Source: Gammaproteobacteria bacterium (GTDB taxonomy: Bacteria; Pseudomonadota; Gammaproteobacteria; Chromatiales; Chromatiaceae). From it: DNA of 5,469 bases. This document shows, piece after piece, positions 1 through 5,320 of this stretch (positions within the stretch are counted from its first letter, which is position 1; each line of letters begins with the position of its first letter). Where the stretch lies: assembly GCA_015231665.1 (NCBI GenBank), contig JADGBD010000151.1, forward strand, positions 1-5,469, written 5' to 3'. Made by a program: the position numbers and the translations under genes. Under the pieces are notes generated by a model that worked only from the letters and a program-made list of their open reading frames with translations, had not been told where the DNA came from and searched no databases.

Positions 1-799
1 TTTTCATTTTCTCGGCTGGGATTCGCCATTCAGCGGCTGCAAGGTTGAACTCTTGCCACTCGGCTTGGCGCAGCTCGCCAGGGCGGACAAAAACCAGCGG
101 TGCCAGCCGAAAGGCCAGCCGGGTAACTATGTCCCCCTGATAGCCGTCAATCGCCCTCAGCAGTTCGCCCACGCGCTGGGGGTCTGTAATCGCGGCATGA
201 TGTTTTACCGGCCGGGTTTTGAATGCCCCCAGCAGATCGGCGGCCGGATCGCGCTCAGCCCGGCCGGTGGCTACGGCATAGCGAAAAACCCGGCTGGCCA
301 CTGAGCGAACATCCCTCACCAAATCAAGCGCCCCTCGGGCCTCAATCCGGCGCAATACCGCCAGCAGCTCGGGCGGACTGATCTCCACCACTGGCCTGTC
401 CCCAAGATGGGGGAACAGTTCGCGCTTTAGGCGGCGCTGGGTTTCGGCCATGTAGTTGGGGCTCCACTCCGCTTGGTATTTTTCTGCCCACTCGGTGGCC
501 AGGGCCTCAAAGGTGTCGGCAGATCGCCGGGCCTTGTCCACTTTGCGCTGAATGCCGGGATCAATACCCTTGGCCAGGGCTTCGCGGGCTTCCATCTTGG
601 CCTTTCGGGCATCGGCAAGCGAGGTTTCGGGGAATGCCCCCAAGGCCAGCCGCTTTTCCTTGCCGTCAAAGCGGTACTTCAGCCGCCAGTGTTTGCCGCC
701 TGCTGGACTGATCTCGAGATATAGCCCTTCGCCATCGGCCAAGCGGTAGGGCTTGGCCTTGGGTTTGGCGCTTTTGATCTCTAGTGCTGTCAATTTCAT
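1..799 (-). CDS. P4-family tyrosine recombinase (integrase), 3' end cut by window edge
   Basis: Site-specific recombinase expected to insert and excise a genomic island at the neighbouring tRNA-Gln. The start is the ATG at 799-797, preceded by a strong AAGGAGG (804-810) four bases away. The frame then stays open for 266 codons to the window edge. Residues 1 to about 85 (MKLTALEIKSAKPK, then GEGLYLEISPAGGKHWRLKYRF and LALGAFPETSLADAR) match the DUF4102 arm-binding domain of P4-like integrases. Residues about 95-180 look like the SAM-like core-binding domain. The catalytic domain begins near 200 and shows box I as FVRPGELRQAEW, with catalytic Arg239. The second catalytic Arg, the His and the nucleophilic Tyr would lie off the left edge; the family is usually about 400 residues. 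No frameshift is visible in the part present, so the gene may be intact. It points away from the tRNA 3' end, the usual orientation for such islands. Confidence 0.95.
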   Translation of the reverse strand, partial: MKLTALEIKSAKPKAKPYRLADGEGLYLEISPAGGKHWRLKYRFDGKEKRLALGAFPETSLADARKAKMEAREALAKGIDPGIQRKVDKARRSADTFEALATEWAEKYQAEWSPNYMAETQRRLKRELFPHLGDRPVVEISPPELLAVLRRIEARGALDLVRDVRSVASRVFRYAVATGRAERDPAADLLGAFKTRPVKHHAAITDPQRVGELLRAIDGYQGDIVTRLAFRLAPLVFVRPGELRQAEWQEFNLAAAEWRIPAEKMK

Positions 800-803
800 G
801 TTG

Positions 804-810
804 CCTCCTT
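804..810 (-). promoter_or_regulatory. Shine-Dalgarno of integrase
   Basis: AAGGAGG on the minus strand, four bases before the ATG at 799. It is near-perfect and fixes the integrase start. Confidence 0.85.
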
Positions 811-895
811 AATTCGACTCCCTCAATTTGGCTCCCATGCTGTTTTGGGGGTACCAAATCGCTGAAACCCGCATAGATACTGGGCTCCGGGGCAG

Positions 896-949
896 TTTGG
901 GGGCATAGCAAAAACAGCCCAAAATTATGCCCCCAAATATGCCCCCAAA
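896..949. repeat. 12-bp repeats TATGCCCCCAAA: two tandem copies plus one inverted copy; candidate integrase arm sites
   Basis: TATGCCCCCAAA occurs twice back to back at 926-937 and 938-949. Its exact reverse complement TTTGGGGGCATA is at 896-907. A fourth, diverged inverted copy (TTTGGGGGTA) is at 844-853. All lie between the integrase start and the tRNA 3' end, where P4-like integrases and their directionality factors bind arm-type sites. The role is inferred from position and pattern. The same sites could let the integrase repress its own promoter. The inverted pair, with an 18-nt spacer, could also form a hairpin. Confidence 0.6.
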
Positions 950-1000
950 ATGATGGGGTGACCTGGGTTTTTCTGGGATTCAATGATAGATGACAGGCAT

Positions 1001-1026
1001 AAAAAAGCCAGCTTTTACGCTGGCTT
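1001..1026 (-). terminator. Rho-independent terminator downstream of tRNA-Gln
   Basis: Read on the minus strand, an 8-bp stem AAGCCAGC/GCTGGCTT (1019-1026 with 1005-1012) closes a 6-nt loop and is followed by a run of Ts (1001-1006, partly within the stem). It lies 34 bp beyond the tRNA 3' end. It should stop transcription of tRNA-Gln, and of rplM-rpsI if they are co-transcribed, before the integrase. Confidence 0.85.
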
Positions 1027-1059
1027 AGGGAGTTGGTGGGAGTTGCTGATTTAGTTGAT

Positions 1060-1082
1060 TGGCTGGGGACGAGGGAGTCGAA
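1060..1082. other. Probable attachment-site (att) core within tRNA-Gln 3' end
   Basis: Inferred only. P4-like integrases recombine within the 3' part of a tRNA gene and leave it intact. The chromosome-island junction should therefore lie in this stretch or just to its left. The matching direct repeat at the far end of the island is outside the window, so the exact core cannot be seen. Confidence 0.5.
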
Positions 1083-1133
1083 CCCCCACATACAGAGTCA
1101 GAGTCTGCTGTCCTACCATTAGACGAGTCCCCA
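1060..1133 (-). tRNA. tRNA-Gln (anticodon CTG); 3' end is the likely island attachment site
   Basis: A 74-nt cloverleaf can be folded by eye. The acceptor is TGGGGAC/GTCCCCA, with discriminator G and an encoded CCA (1060-1062). The D arm is GTC-TAATGGTAG-GAC. The anticodon stem is GCAGA/TCTGT with loop CTCTGAC, giving anticodon CTG, which reads CAG. The variable loop is ATGT. The T arm is GGGGG-TTCGACT-CCCTC. The overall form closely follows E. coli tRNA-Gln (TGGGG...CCCCAGCCA). It starts 32 bp after the rpsI stop with no clear promoter or terminator between, so processing from an rplM-rpsI-tRNA transcript is likely. The adjacent P4-type integrase makes its 3' part the probable attB-derived core. 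Confidence 0.96.
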
Positions 1134-1165
1134 GTAGGGAGTCCTTTCCAAAAATAGCGCAGGTA

Positions 1166-1555
1166 TCAGCGTTTGGAGTACTGAGGACGCTTGTGGGCCT
1201 TGTGCAGGCCTACCTTCTTGCGCTCGACCATGCGGGCGTCGCGGGTGAGGAAACCGGCCTGGCGCATGGGTGAGCGCAGGTCTTCGTTGAACAGCGACAG
1301 GGCCCGGGCGATGCCGTGACGGATGGCGCCGGCCTGGCCGGTGATGCCGCCGCCGGAGACGCTGATCTTCAGGTCAACCTTGTTGAGCATGTCGACCTTT
1401 TCCAGGGGCTGACGAACCACCATACGGGCGGTTTCGCGGCCGAAAAACTCTTCCAGGCTGCGGTTGTTGATGGTGATGGCGCCGCTGCCTGAGCTCAGGT
1501 AAACCCGAGCAGAGGAGGTTTTGCGGCGACCGGTGCAGTTGATTACTTCCGCCAT
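1166..1555 (-). CDS. rpsI: 30S ribosomal protein S9
   Basis: Small-subunit protein of 129 residues, the usual bacterial length. It has the S9 hallmarks: an N-terminal [12 protein letters not shown] segment, then [21 protein letters not shown], and the basic C-terminal tail ending RPQYSKR, which in the ribosome reaches the P-site tRNA. The start ATG is at 1555-1553 and the Shine-Dalgarno is weak (GGACAG). The gene follows rplM after 22 bp, so the conserved rplM-rpsI pair is kept and translation probably depends on co-transcription with rplM. It is followed by tRNA-Gln rather than another protein gene. No defects are seen. Confidence 0.98.
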   Translation of the reverse strand: MAEVINCTGRRKTSSARVYLSSGSGAITINNRSLEEFFGRETARMVVRQPLEKVDMLNKVDLKISVSGGGITGQAGAIRHGIARALSLFNEDLRSPMRQAGFLTRDARMVERKKVGLHKAHKRPQYSKR

Positions 1556-1577
1556 GATGCTTGTCTGTCCGAAAAGA

Positions 1578-2006
1578 TTAGATTTCTAGGGTTTTGGGCT
1601 GCTGGGCCTGATGCTTGTGTTCAGCGCCGGCGTAGACCTTGAGCTTGCTGAACATGGCGCGTCCCAGGGGGTTGCGCGGCATCATGCCCTTGACCGCCTG
1701 TTCAATCACGCGCTCCGGGGCCTTGGCCAGCAGGTCCTGCAGGTTGATGGATTTCATGTTGCCGATGTAGCCGGTGTGCTGGTAGTACATCTTGTCCTGC
1801 AACTTGTTGCCGGTAACGGCCACCTTCTCGGCGTTGACGACGACGATGTAGTCGCCGGTGTCAACGTGGGGGGTGTATTCCGGCTTGTGCTTGCCGCGCA
1901 GGCGACGGGCAACTTCGGTGGCCAGGCGGCCCAGCGTTTTGCCAGATGCGTCGATCAGATACCAGTCGCGACGTACGTCGGCCGGTTTTGTGCTTACAGT
2001 TGTCAT
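1578..2006 (-). CDS. rplM: 50S ribosomal protein L13
   Basis: Large-subunit assembly protein of 142 residues, the same length as E. coli L13. Recognisable parts are [49 protein letters not shown] and the C-terminal [16 protein letters not shown] signature. The start is taken at the ATG at 2006-2004 (MTTVSTKP) because it aligns with the E. coli N terminus. The frame is open upstream to 2087, but those 27 extra codons would cover the promoter and match no L13. The Shine-Dalgarno is modest (GGGG about 9 bases upstream). In E. coli the rplM-rpsI operon is autoregulated by L13 at its leader; a roughly 45-nt leader would exist here, but its structure was not assessed. Confidence 0.98.
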   Translation of the reverse strand: MTTVSTKPADVRRDWYLIDASGKTLGRLATEVARRLRGKHKPEYTPHVDTGDYIVVVNAEKVAVTGNKLQDKMYYQHTGYIGNMKSINLQDLLAKAPERVIEQAVKGMMPRNPLGRAMFSKLKVYAGAEHKHQAQQPKTLEI

Positions 2007-2058
2007 TGAATGCTGCCCCATAGCAACTAGGTTGGGTTTACCCCGAAAAAGACGGCGA

Positions 2059-2087
2059 AATATACATAGCCCTGACGGACAAATCAA
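2059..2087 (-). promoter_or_regulatory. Sigma70-type promoter of rplM-rpsI(-tRNA-Gln)
   Basis: On the minus strand, -35 TTGATT (2087-2082), a 17-bp spacer and -10 TATATT (2064-2059). The following discriminator (TCGCCG) is GC-rich, as in stringently controlled ribosomal promoters. Transcription would begin near 2052, giving a leader of about 45 nt before the L13 ATG. It lies just after the ferredoxin stop, so rplM does not depend on the ferredoxin promoter. Confidence 0.75.
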
Positions 2088-2105
2088 GCCGCATCTGCGA
2101 AAGTT

Positions 2106-2423
2106 TCAGCCGGCGGGGATGCGCAGCCTGTCTACCGGTTTGCCGCCGAGCAAATGGCTTTCGAGGATCTCGTCGAGATCCTCCTGGTCGACATAGGTGT
2201 ACCAGACCCCCTCGGGATAGACGACGATCACCGGCCCCTGCTCACAGCGGCCCATGCAGCCGGCGGTGTTGATGCGCACGCCACCTTCCTTGTGGATGCC
2301 GGCCTGCTTGCAGGCCTGCTTCAGATAATCGCGCGCGCTGCGGGCGTTGAAGCGGGCGCAGCAGTCGCTGCCGTCATCCCGGTCATTGGTGCAGAAGAAC
2401 AGATGCTGGCGATAATAGGACAT
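2106..2423 (-). CDS. Thioredoxin-fold [2Fe-2S] ferredoxin
   Basis: Small cytoplasmic electron carrier of 105 residues. It begins MSYYRQHLFFCTN and has the spacing of the thioredoxin-like [2Fe-2S] ferredoxin family: Cys11, Cys21/Cys22, then Cys56 and Cys60 in AGCMGRCEQGP. The cluster is probably held by Cys11, Cys22, Cys56 and Cys60. The tail GVWYTYVDQEDLDEILESHL is typical of the family. The start ATG (2423-2421) has a good Shine-Dalgarno, GGAGGG. It lies 99 bp before rplM and on the same strand, but rplM has its own promoter, so a shared function is not implied. The redox partner is unknown. Other Fe-S or quinone genes are transcribed divergently across the 343-bp gap, a loose hint of a redox role. 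Confidence 0.92.
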   Translation of the reverse strand: MSYYRQHLFFCTNDRDDGSDCCARFNARSARDYLKQACKQAGIHKEGGVRINTAGCMGRCEQGPVIVVYPEGVWYTYVDQEDLDEILESHLLGGKPVDRLRIPAG

Positions 2424-2459
2424 GCGCCCTCCGATTTACTGTGAAACAACATTGCCGCC

Positions 2460-2465
2460 TGTCAA
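2460..2465 (-). promoter_or_regulatory. Possible -35 box for the ferredoxin gene
   Basis: A consensus TTGACA on the minus strand, 37-42 bp before the ferredoxin ATG. No convincing -10 sits 16-18 bp downstream (only ACAGTA/CAGTAA), so this is a partial match. Confidence 0.3.
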
Positions 2466-2503
2466 TCTGGGAGTTTCGAGCCCTGGCTCGGAGGTGCAAC
2501 GGG

Positions 2504-2555
2504 GTAGCCATGTCTAACGGCAACCCCGGATTCCGTTTCACTCCATCCGGGCTAC
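2504..2555. repeat. Palindromic REP-like intergenic element (CCCGGAT...ATCCGGG)
   Basis: An exact 7-bp inverted repeat CCCGGAT (2525-2531) / ATCCGGG (2545-2551) flanks 13 bp. An outer pair, GTAGCC (2504-2509) / GGCTAC (2550-2555), shares its right arm with the core. On the minus strand it reads TAGCCCGGATGGAG...GGAATCCGGGG. I recall nearly identical strings scattered between genes in other gammaproteobacteria, so I treat it as an interspersed palindrome. That is memory, not a search. It has no T run, so it is not a standard terminator. Confidence 0.6.
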
Positions 2556-2571
2556 TTCTTCCTCATTCTTC

Positions 2572-2608
2572 TCTGCGTCCTTTGCGCTTCTTTGCGTCCT
2601 CTGCGTCC
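2572..2608. repeat. Degenerate tandem array of TTTGCGTCC-like 9-10-mers
   Basis: Four consecutive units: TCTGCGTCC (2572-2580), TTTGCGCTTC (2581-2590), TTTGCGTCC (2591-2599) and TCTGCGTCC (2600-2608), preceded by a pyrimidine-rich run. On the other strand this is the GGACGCAGAG/GGACGCAAAG pattern. I recall it from intergenic DNA and spurious protein tails in many bacteria. Function unknown. Confidence 0.65.
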
Positions 2609-2635
2609 CATCGATTTAGGAGTAGTTTCATGTTC

Positions 2636-2657
2636 TGGGGTGGTGCTGTCCGCCCCA
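2636..2657. repeat. GC-rich 8-bp hairpin in the intergenic gap
   Basis: TGGGGTGG (2636-2643) pairs with CCGCCCCA (2650-2657), with one T-G wobble, around the loop TGCTGT. There is no T run, so it is probably not an intrinsic terminator. It lies in the 5' region of the Fe-S protein operon, about 110 bp before its start, and could be in the leader RNA if transcription begins upstream of it. Confidence 0.4.
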
Positions 2658-2766
2658 TGAGCGTTAGGCCAGATAAAGGCATAGGCCAGGTACAGGCCCG
2701 AAATGTTCCGGGCTGATAGAATAGGCCGGGTATTTTGCCTGCTTTGATCACAAGAACGAAATCGAA

Positions 2767-3996
2767 TTGAACGACTCCCAATTGCTGCAACAGGCCGACC
2801 GCTGCGTCAAATGCGGGCTTTGTCTGGCTGTTTGCCCCACCTATGCCCTGCGGGCGAATGAGGCGGATTCGCCGCGCGGGCGCATCGCCCTGATTCAGGG
2901 CATGCTGACTGGCGACCTGGATGCGAGCACCCAGCTTGAGGCCCATCTGCGCGGCTGCCTGCATTGCCTCAATTGCGCCAAGGCCTGTCCCTCGGCGGTG
3001 GAGTATAGCCTGATCATCGACGCCGGCCTTGAGCGTTTGCCGAAAAAATCCTCGTGGCGGCTGGATCAGCTCAGTCGCTGGGGGCAAAGGCCCTGGCTGC
3101 AACAGCTGGCGCGAGGCTTGAATCTGCCGGGACTGCATCGCCTGGCCGAGGGCCTCAGCTGGGGCAGCTGGCGGCGTTTGCTGGAGTTGCTGCCGCAAGT
3201 GGCAAGGCCACTGCAGCCTGGGCCTGCCGTCGCTGGGCCAGTGGTGCGGGGACCAGTGGTGCAGGGACAAACGGCGCTGTTTCTCGGCTGCATCGGTCAG
3301 CTCAACGACAGCCCGGCGCAGCATGCCCTGGTGCGGCTCTGCGCCGCCCTGCAGATTCCATTGAGCATTCCCCCGGGGCAGGGCTGTTGTGGCGCCCTGC
3401 ATCGGCATCAGGGCTTTGCAGAGTCGAGCGAGCCACTGCGCCAGGCCAATCGCCAGGCCTTTGTCGAGGCCGGCCCCATCCTCAGTCTCAGCAGCGGTTG
3501 CGGCGCCGAGTTGCGCCAGCAGTTTGGTGATCAGCTGGAAGATGCCAGTGCCTTCATCGCCCGCCAGACCTGGCCGGCGGGCTTGACCCTGCAGCCCTTG
3601 GCTGCCCGGGTTGCGCTGCACAGCCCTTGCTCCCTGCGCAATGGCCTGGGGACGGAGCAGGCGGTGTGGCGCTTGCTCCAGCGGATTCCCGAGATTCAGC
3701 TTCTGAGCCTGGAAAACAGCCTCGGCTGTTGCGGTGGCGCCGGCCTGCAGCTGATCGAGCAACCCCAGCTGGCGGATCAGCTGGCCGAGCCTTTGCTCGA
3801 GCAGATCGAGCGGCTGCGGCCGGATTTTATCGTCACCTCCAACAGCGGCTGCGCCCTGCATCTGCGCCGGGCGCTGCGCTTGCGGGGCATGGATATGCCC
3901 CTGCTGCATCCGATTGAACTGGTTGCCCGGCAGTTGCCATGGTCTACAATGGCCGCAAATCCCTCCAGATCCTCATCAAAGGAGCATCGAGCATGA
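2767..3996 (+). CDS. GlcF/LutA-like (Fe-S)-binding oxidoreductase subunit
   Basis: Protein of 409 residues, close to the length of the glycolate oxidase iron-sulfur subunit GlcF (about 407). Two [4Fe-4S] sites appear near the N terminus: Cys13-16-19-23-Pro and Cys64-67-70-74-Pro, with [13 protein letters not shown] between. The rest carries two cysteine-rich CCG domains: GCCG at 206-209 with SGCGAELR after it, and HSPCSLR (285-291) with GCCGG at 320-324 and NSGCALHLR. In this family the subunit passes electrons from a flavin dehydrogenase towards quinone at the membrane. No GlcD/GlcE-like flavoprotein is present here, so the substrate is unknown. The start is TTG at 2767; no ATG or GTG lies between it and the in-frame stop at 2722, and the ribosome site is weak. 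The stop overlaps the coq7 start by ATGA, implying translational coupling. A GPVV[RQ] duplication sits in the linker. Confidence 0.88.
   Translation: MNDSQLLQQADRCVKCGLCLAVCPTYALRANEADSPRGRIALIQGMLTGDLDASTQLEAHLRGCLHCLNCAKACPSAVEYSLIIDAGLERLPKKSSWRLDQLSRWGQRPWLQQLARGLNLPGLHRLAEGLSWGSWRRLLELLPQVARPLQPGPAVAGPVVRGPVVQGQTALFLGCIGQLNDSPAQHALVRLCAALQIPLSIPPGQGCCGALHRHQGFAESSEPLRQANRQAFVEAGPILSLSSGCGAELRQQFGDQLEDASAFIARQTWPAGLTLQPLAARVALHSPCSLRNGLGTEQAVWRLLQRIPEIQLLSLENSLGCCGGAGLQLIEQPQLADQLAEPLLEQIERLRPDFIVTSNSGCALHLRRALRLRGMDMPLLHPIELVARQLPWSTMAANPSRSSSKEHRA
3236..3265 (+). repeat. 15-bp imperfect tandem duplication in the Fe-S protein linker
   Basis: Two 15-bp units (3236-3250 and 3251-3265), 13 of 15 identical, with core CCAGTGGTGC. 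They encode GPVVR then GPVVQ at about residues 157-166, between the ferredoxin-like part and the first CCG domain. The repeat is in frame and likely tolerated as a flexible linker. Confidence 0.7.
3978..3984 (+). promoter_or_regulatory. Shine-Dalgarno of coq7
   Basis: AAAGGAG lies eight bases before the ATG at 3993. It supports that start over the in-frame ATG at 3939, which has no ribosome site and lies well inside the Fe-S gene. Confidence 0.8.
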
Positions 3997-4637
3997 TTCA
4001 TCGTCAGCTTAGCCCGGCCGACCAGTTGCTGGTCTCTCTGGACAACGCCCTGCGCACCGTATTTGGCAAGCCCCAGGTCACCGAGCGGCCCAATCCCGCC
4101 GCTCGGCTGGATGATGTGGAGATGAGCGAGGAGCAGCGGCGCCATGCGGCCCGGCTGATGCGCATCAATCACACCGGCGAGGTTTGCGCTCAGGCGCTCT
4201 ATCAGGGGCAGTCCCTCACTGCGCGCCTGCCGCGGGTGCGCCAGAGCATGGAGCGGGCGGCGCAGGAGGAGAATGATCATCTGGAATGGTGCGAGCGTCG
4301 TTTGCAGGAGTTGGATGACCGCAAGAGCCTGCTCAATCCCCTGTTCTATGCCGGGTCCTTCGTCATTGGCGCGGCGGCCGGGATTGCCGGCGACAAGTGG
4401 AGTCTGGGATTTGTCGCCGAAACCGAAAAACAGGTCAGCGCCCATCTCGACGAGCATCTGCGCCAGTTGCCGCCGCAGGATCAGAAGGGCAAGGCGATTC
4501 TCGAACAGATGCGCGAGGACGAGATGCACCACGCCACCACCGCGCTGGAGGCCGGCGGCGCGCCCTTGCCCCTGCCTATTCGCCTGGGGATGAAGCTCAC
4601 CTCCAAGCTGATGACCAAATCGGTTTACTACCTTTGA
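3993..4637 (+). CDS. coq7: Coq7-type 3-demethoxyubiquinol 3-hydroxylase
   Basis: Di-iron, membrane-associated monooxygenase that carries out a late ring hydroxylation in ubiquinone synthesis; in many gammaproteobacteria it replaces UbiF. The protein is 214 residues from the ATG at 3993, matching Pseudomonas Coq7. The ligand set is complete: Glu63 in [17 protein letters not shown], Glu93 and His96 in EENDH, Glu145 in FVAETEKQV, and Glu177 with His180 in REDEMHH. The C terminus MTKSVYYL is typical. The start is chosen over the in-frame ATG at 3939 because AAAGGAG sits in front of 3993 and the first residues ([13 protein letters not shown]) align with homologues. It overlaps the upstream Fe-S gene by 4 bp (ATGA), and its stop overlaps the probable TTG start of the HAD gene, so the three genes form one tight operon. 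Confidence 0.96.
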   Translation: MIHRQLSPADQLLVSLDNALRTVFGKPQVTERPNPAARLDDVEMSEEQRRHAARLMRINHTGEVCAQALYQGQSLTARLPRVRQSMERAAQEENDHLEWCERRLQELDDRKSLLNPLFYAGSFVIGAAAGIAGDKWSLGFVAETEKQVSAHLDEHLRQLPPQDQKGKAILEQMREDEMHHATTALEAGGAPLPLPIRLGMKLTSKLMTKSVYYL

Positions 4638-5320
4638 ATCCGTCGCCGCAAGGGGGGCCAATCGACTGGGAGCAGGTGGACAGCGTTCTGCTGGACATGG
4701 ATGGCACCTTGCTGGACCTGCATTTCGACAACCACTTCTGGCTGGAGCATGTGCCCAAGCGTTACGCCGAGGTCCGCGGTCTGGCGCTGGAGCAGGCCAA
4801 GGCCGAACTGCTGGCGCGCTACGCCGATGCCCAGGGCACCCTGGAATGGTATTGTGTCGATCACTGGAGCCAGCAGCTGGAGCTGGATATCGCCCTGCTC
4901 AAGGAGGAGGTCAGCCATCTGATCGCCGTGCACCCCCATGTGCTGGAGTTTCTTGAAGGGCTGAAACACCAGGGCAAGCGCGTTGCCCTGGTGACCAACG
5001 CCCATCAGAAATCTCTCAAGCTGAAAATGGAAAAAACCCAGCTGGCAGGCCATTTCGACAACATCATCAGCGCCCATGACCTCGGCTTTGCCAAGGAGGA
5101 GCCGGCTTTCTGGACGCGGTTGCAGCAGGTGGAGCCTTTCGACCCGCAGCGCAGCCTGTTTGTGGATGACAGTCTCTCGGTACTGCGCTCGGCGCGGGAC
5201 TACGGCATCCGCTGGCTGCTGGCAATCCTGGCGCCGGACTCCAAAGGCCCGCTACGGCAGGTGGATGAGTTTCCCGCAATTCGAGACTTTGCCGCCATTG
5301 GGCGGAAGTTTGAAGGGTGA
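4634..5320 (+). CDS. yrfG: YrfG-like HAD-family GMP/IMP nucleotidase
   Basis: HAD hydrolase that by homology to E. coli YrfG dephosphorylates purine 5'-monophosphates in the cytoplasm. Motif I is [11 protein letters not shown] (Asp21, Asp23), motif II has Thr121 in [13 protein letters not shown], motif III is Lys154 in [10 protein letters not shown], and motif IV is FVDDS (Asp178, Asp179). The [16 protein letters not shown] and [10 protein letters not shown] cap segments are distinctive for YrfG. The start is uncertain. TTG at 4634 overlaps the coq7 TGA (TTGA) and gives 228 residues, close to the 222 of YrfG. A strong AAGGGGGG (4650-4657) stands instead before an in-frame ATC at 4661 (IDWEQVD). 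GTG at 4676 would cut a conserved segment. The last residues, KFEG, come from a heptamer repeat that runs through the stop. Third gene of the Fe-S/coq7 operon. Confidence 0.92.
   Translation: MNPSPQGGPIDWEQVDSVLLDMDGTLLDLHFDNHFWLEHVPKRYAEVRGLALEQAKAELLARYADAQGTLEWYCVDHWSQQLELDIALLKEEVSHLIAVHPHVLEFLEGLKHQGKRVALVTNAHQKSLKLKMEKTQLAGHFDNIISAHDLGFAKEEPAFWTRLQQVEPFDPQRSLFVDDSLSVLRSARDYGIRWLLAILAPDSKGPLRQVDEFPAIRDFAAIGRKFEG

Larger units (their letters stand above)
2424..2766. other. 343-bp gap between divergent genes, no gene seen
   Basis: Separates the minus-strand ferredoxin from the plus-strand Fe-S operon. Short open frames here have no recognisable protein and run through repeats. It holds a possible ferredoxin -35, the CCCGGAT palindrome, the TTTGCGTCC array, and two hairpins (2636-2657 and a weaker GCCCG/CGGGC at 2696-2713). 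No strong promoter for the plus-strand operon could be picked out. Confidence 0.7.

Noticed and set aside
666..1091. A 141-codon minus-strand open frame spanning the integrase start, repeats and tRNA
   Set aside because: It crosses the terminator and enters the tRNA, overlaps the integrase in another frame, and resembles no protein.
2007..2087. N-terminal extension of L13 (27 extra codons)
   Set aside because: It would overlap the rplM promoter and has no counterpart in L13; the ATG at 2006 gives the family's usual 142 residues.
2477..2490. CGAGCC/GGCTCG inverted repeat as a terminator
   Set aside because: The loop would be only two bases and no T run follows.
2512..2669. An integron attC-like pair: GTCTAAC (2512-2518) and GTTAGGC (2663-2669)
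   Set aside because: The two 7-mers fit the RYYYAAC/GTTRRRY consensus, but the 158-bp span is long, I see no inner L-box pairing, and the DNA between is filled with other repeats. No integron integrase or cassette gene is nearby.
2717..2722. TAGAAT as a -10 box for the Fe-S operon
   Set aside because: No acceptable -35 lies 16-18 bp upstream.
2563..3909. A 448-codon open frame on the minus strand, antisense to the Fe-S protein gene
   Set aside because: It is Gln/Ala/Leu-rich with no recognisable domain and mirrors the GC-rich codon use of the sense gene, which has clear cluster motifs. Its tail is a translation of the TTTGCGTCC repeat.
3777..4661. A 294-codon minus-strand open frame antisense to coq7
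   Set aside because: Shadow of coq7, whose complete di-iron ligand set shows the sense strand is coding.
4628..5077. A minus-strand open frame antisense to yrfG
   Set aside because: Low-complexity shadow; the sense strand carries all four HAD motifs.
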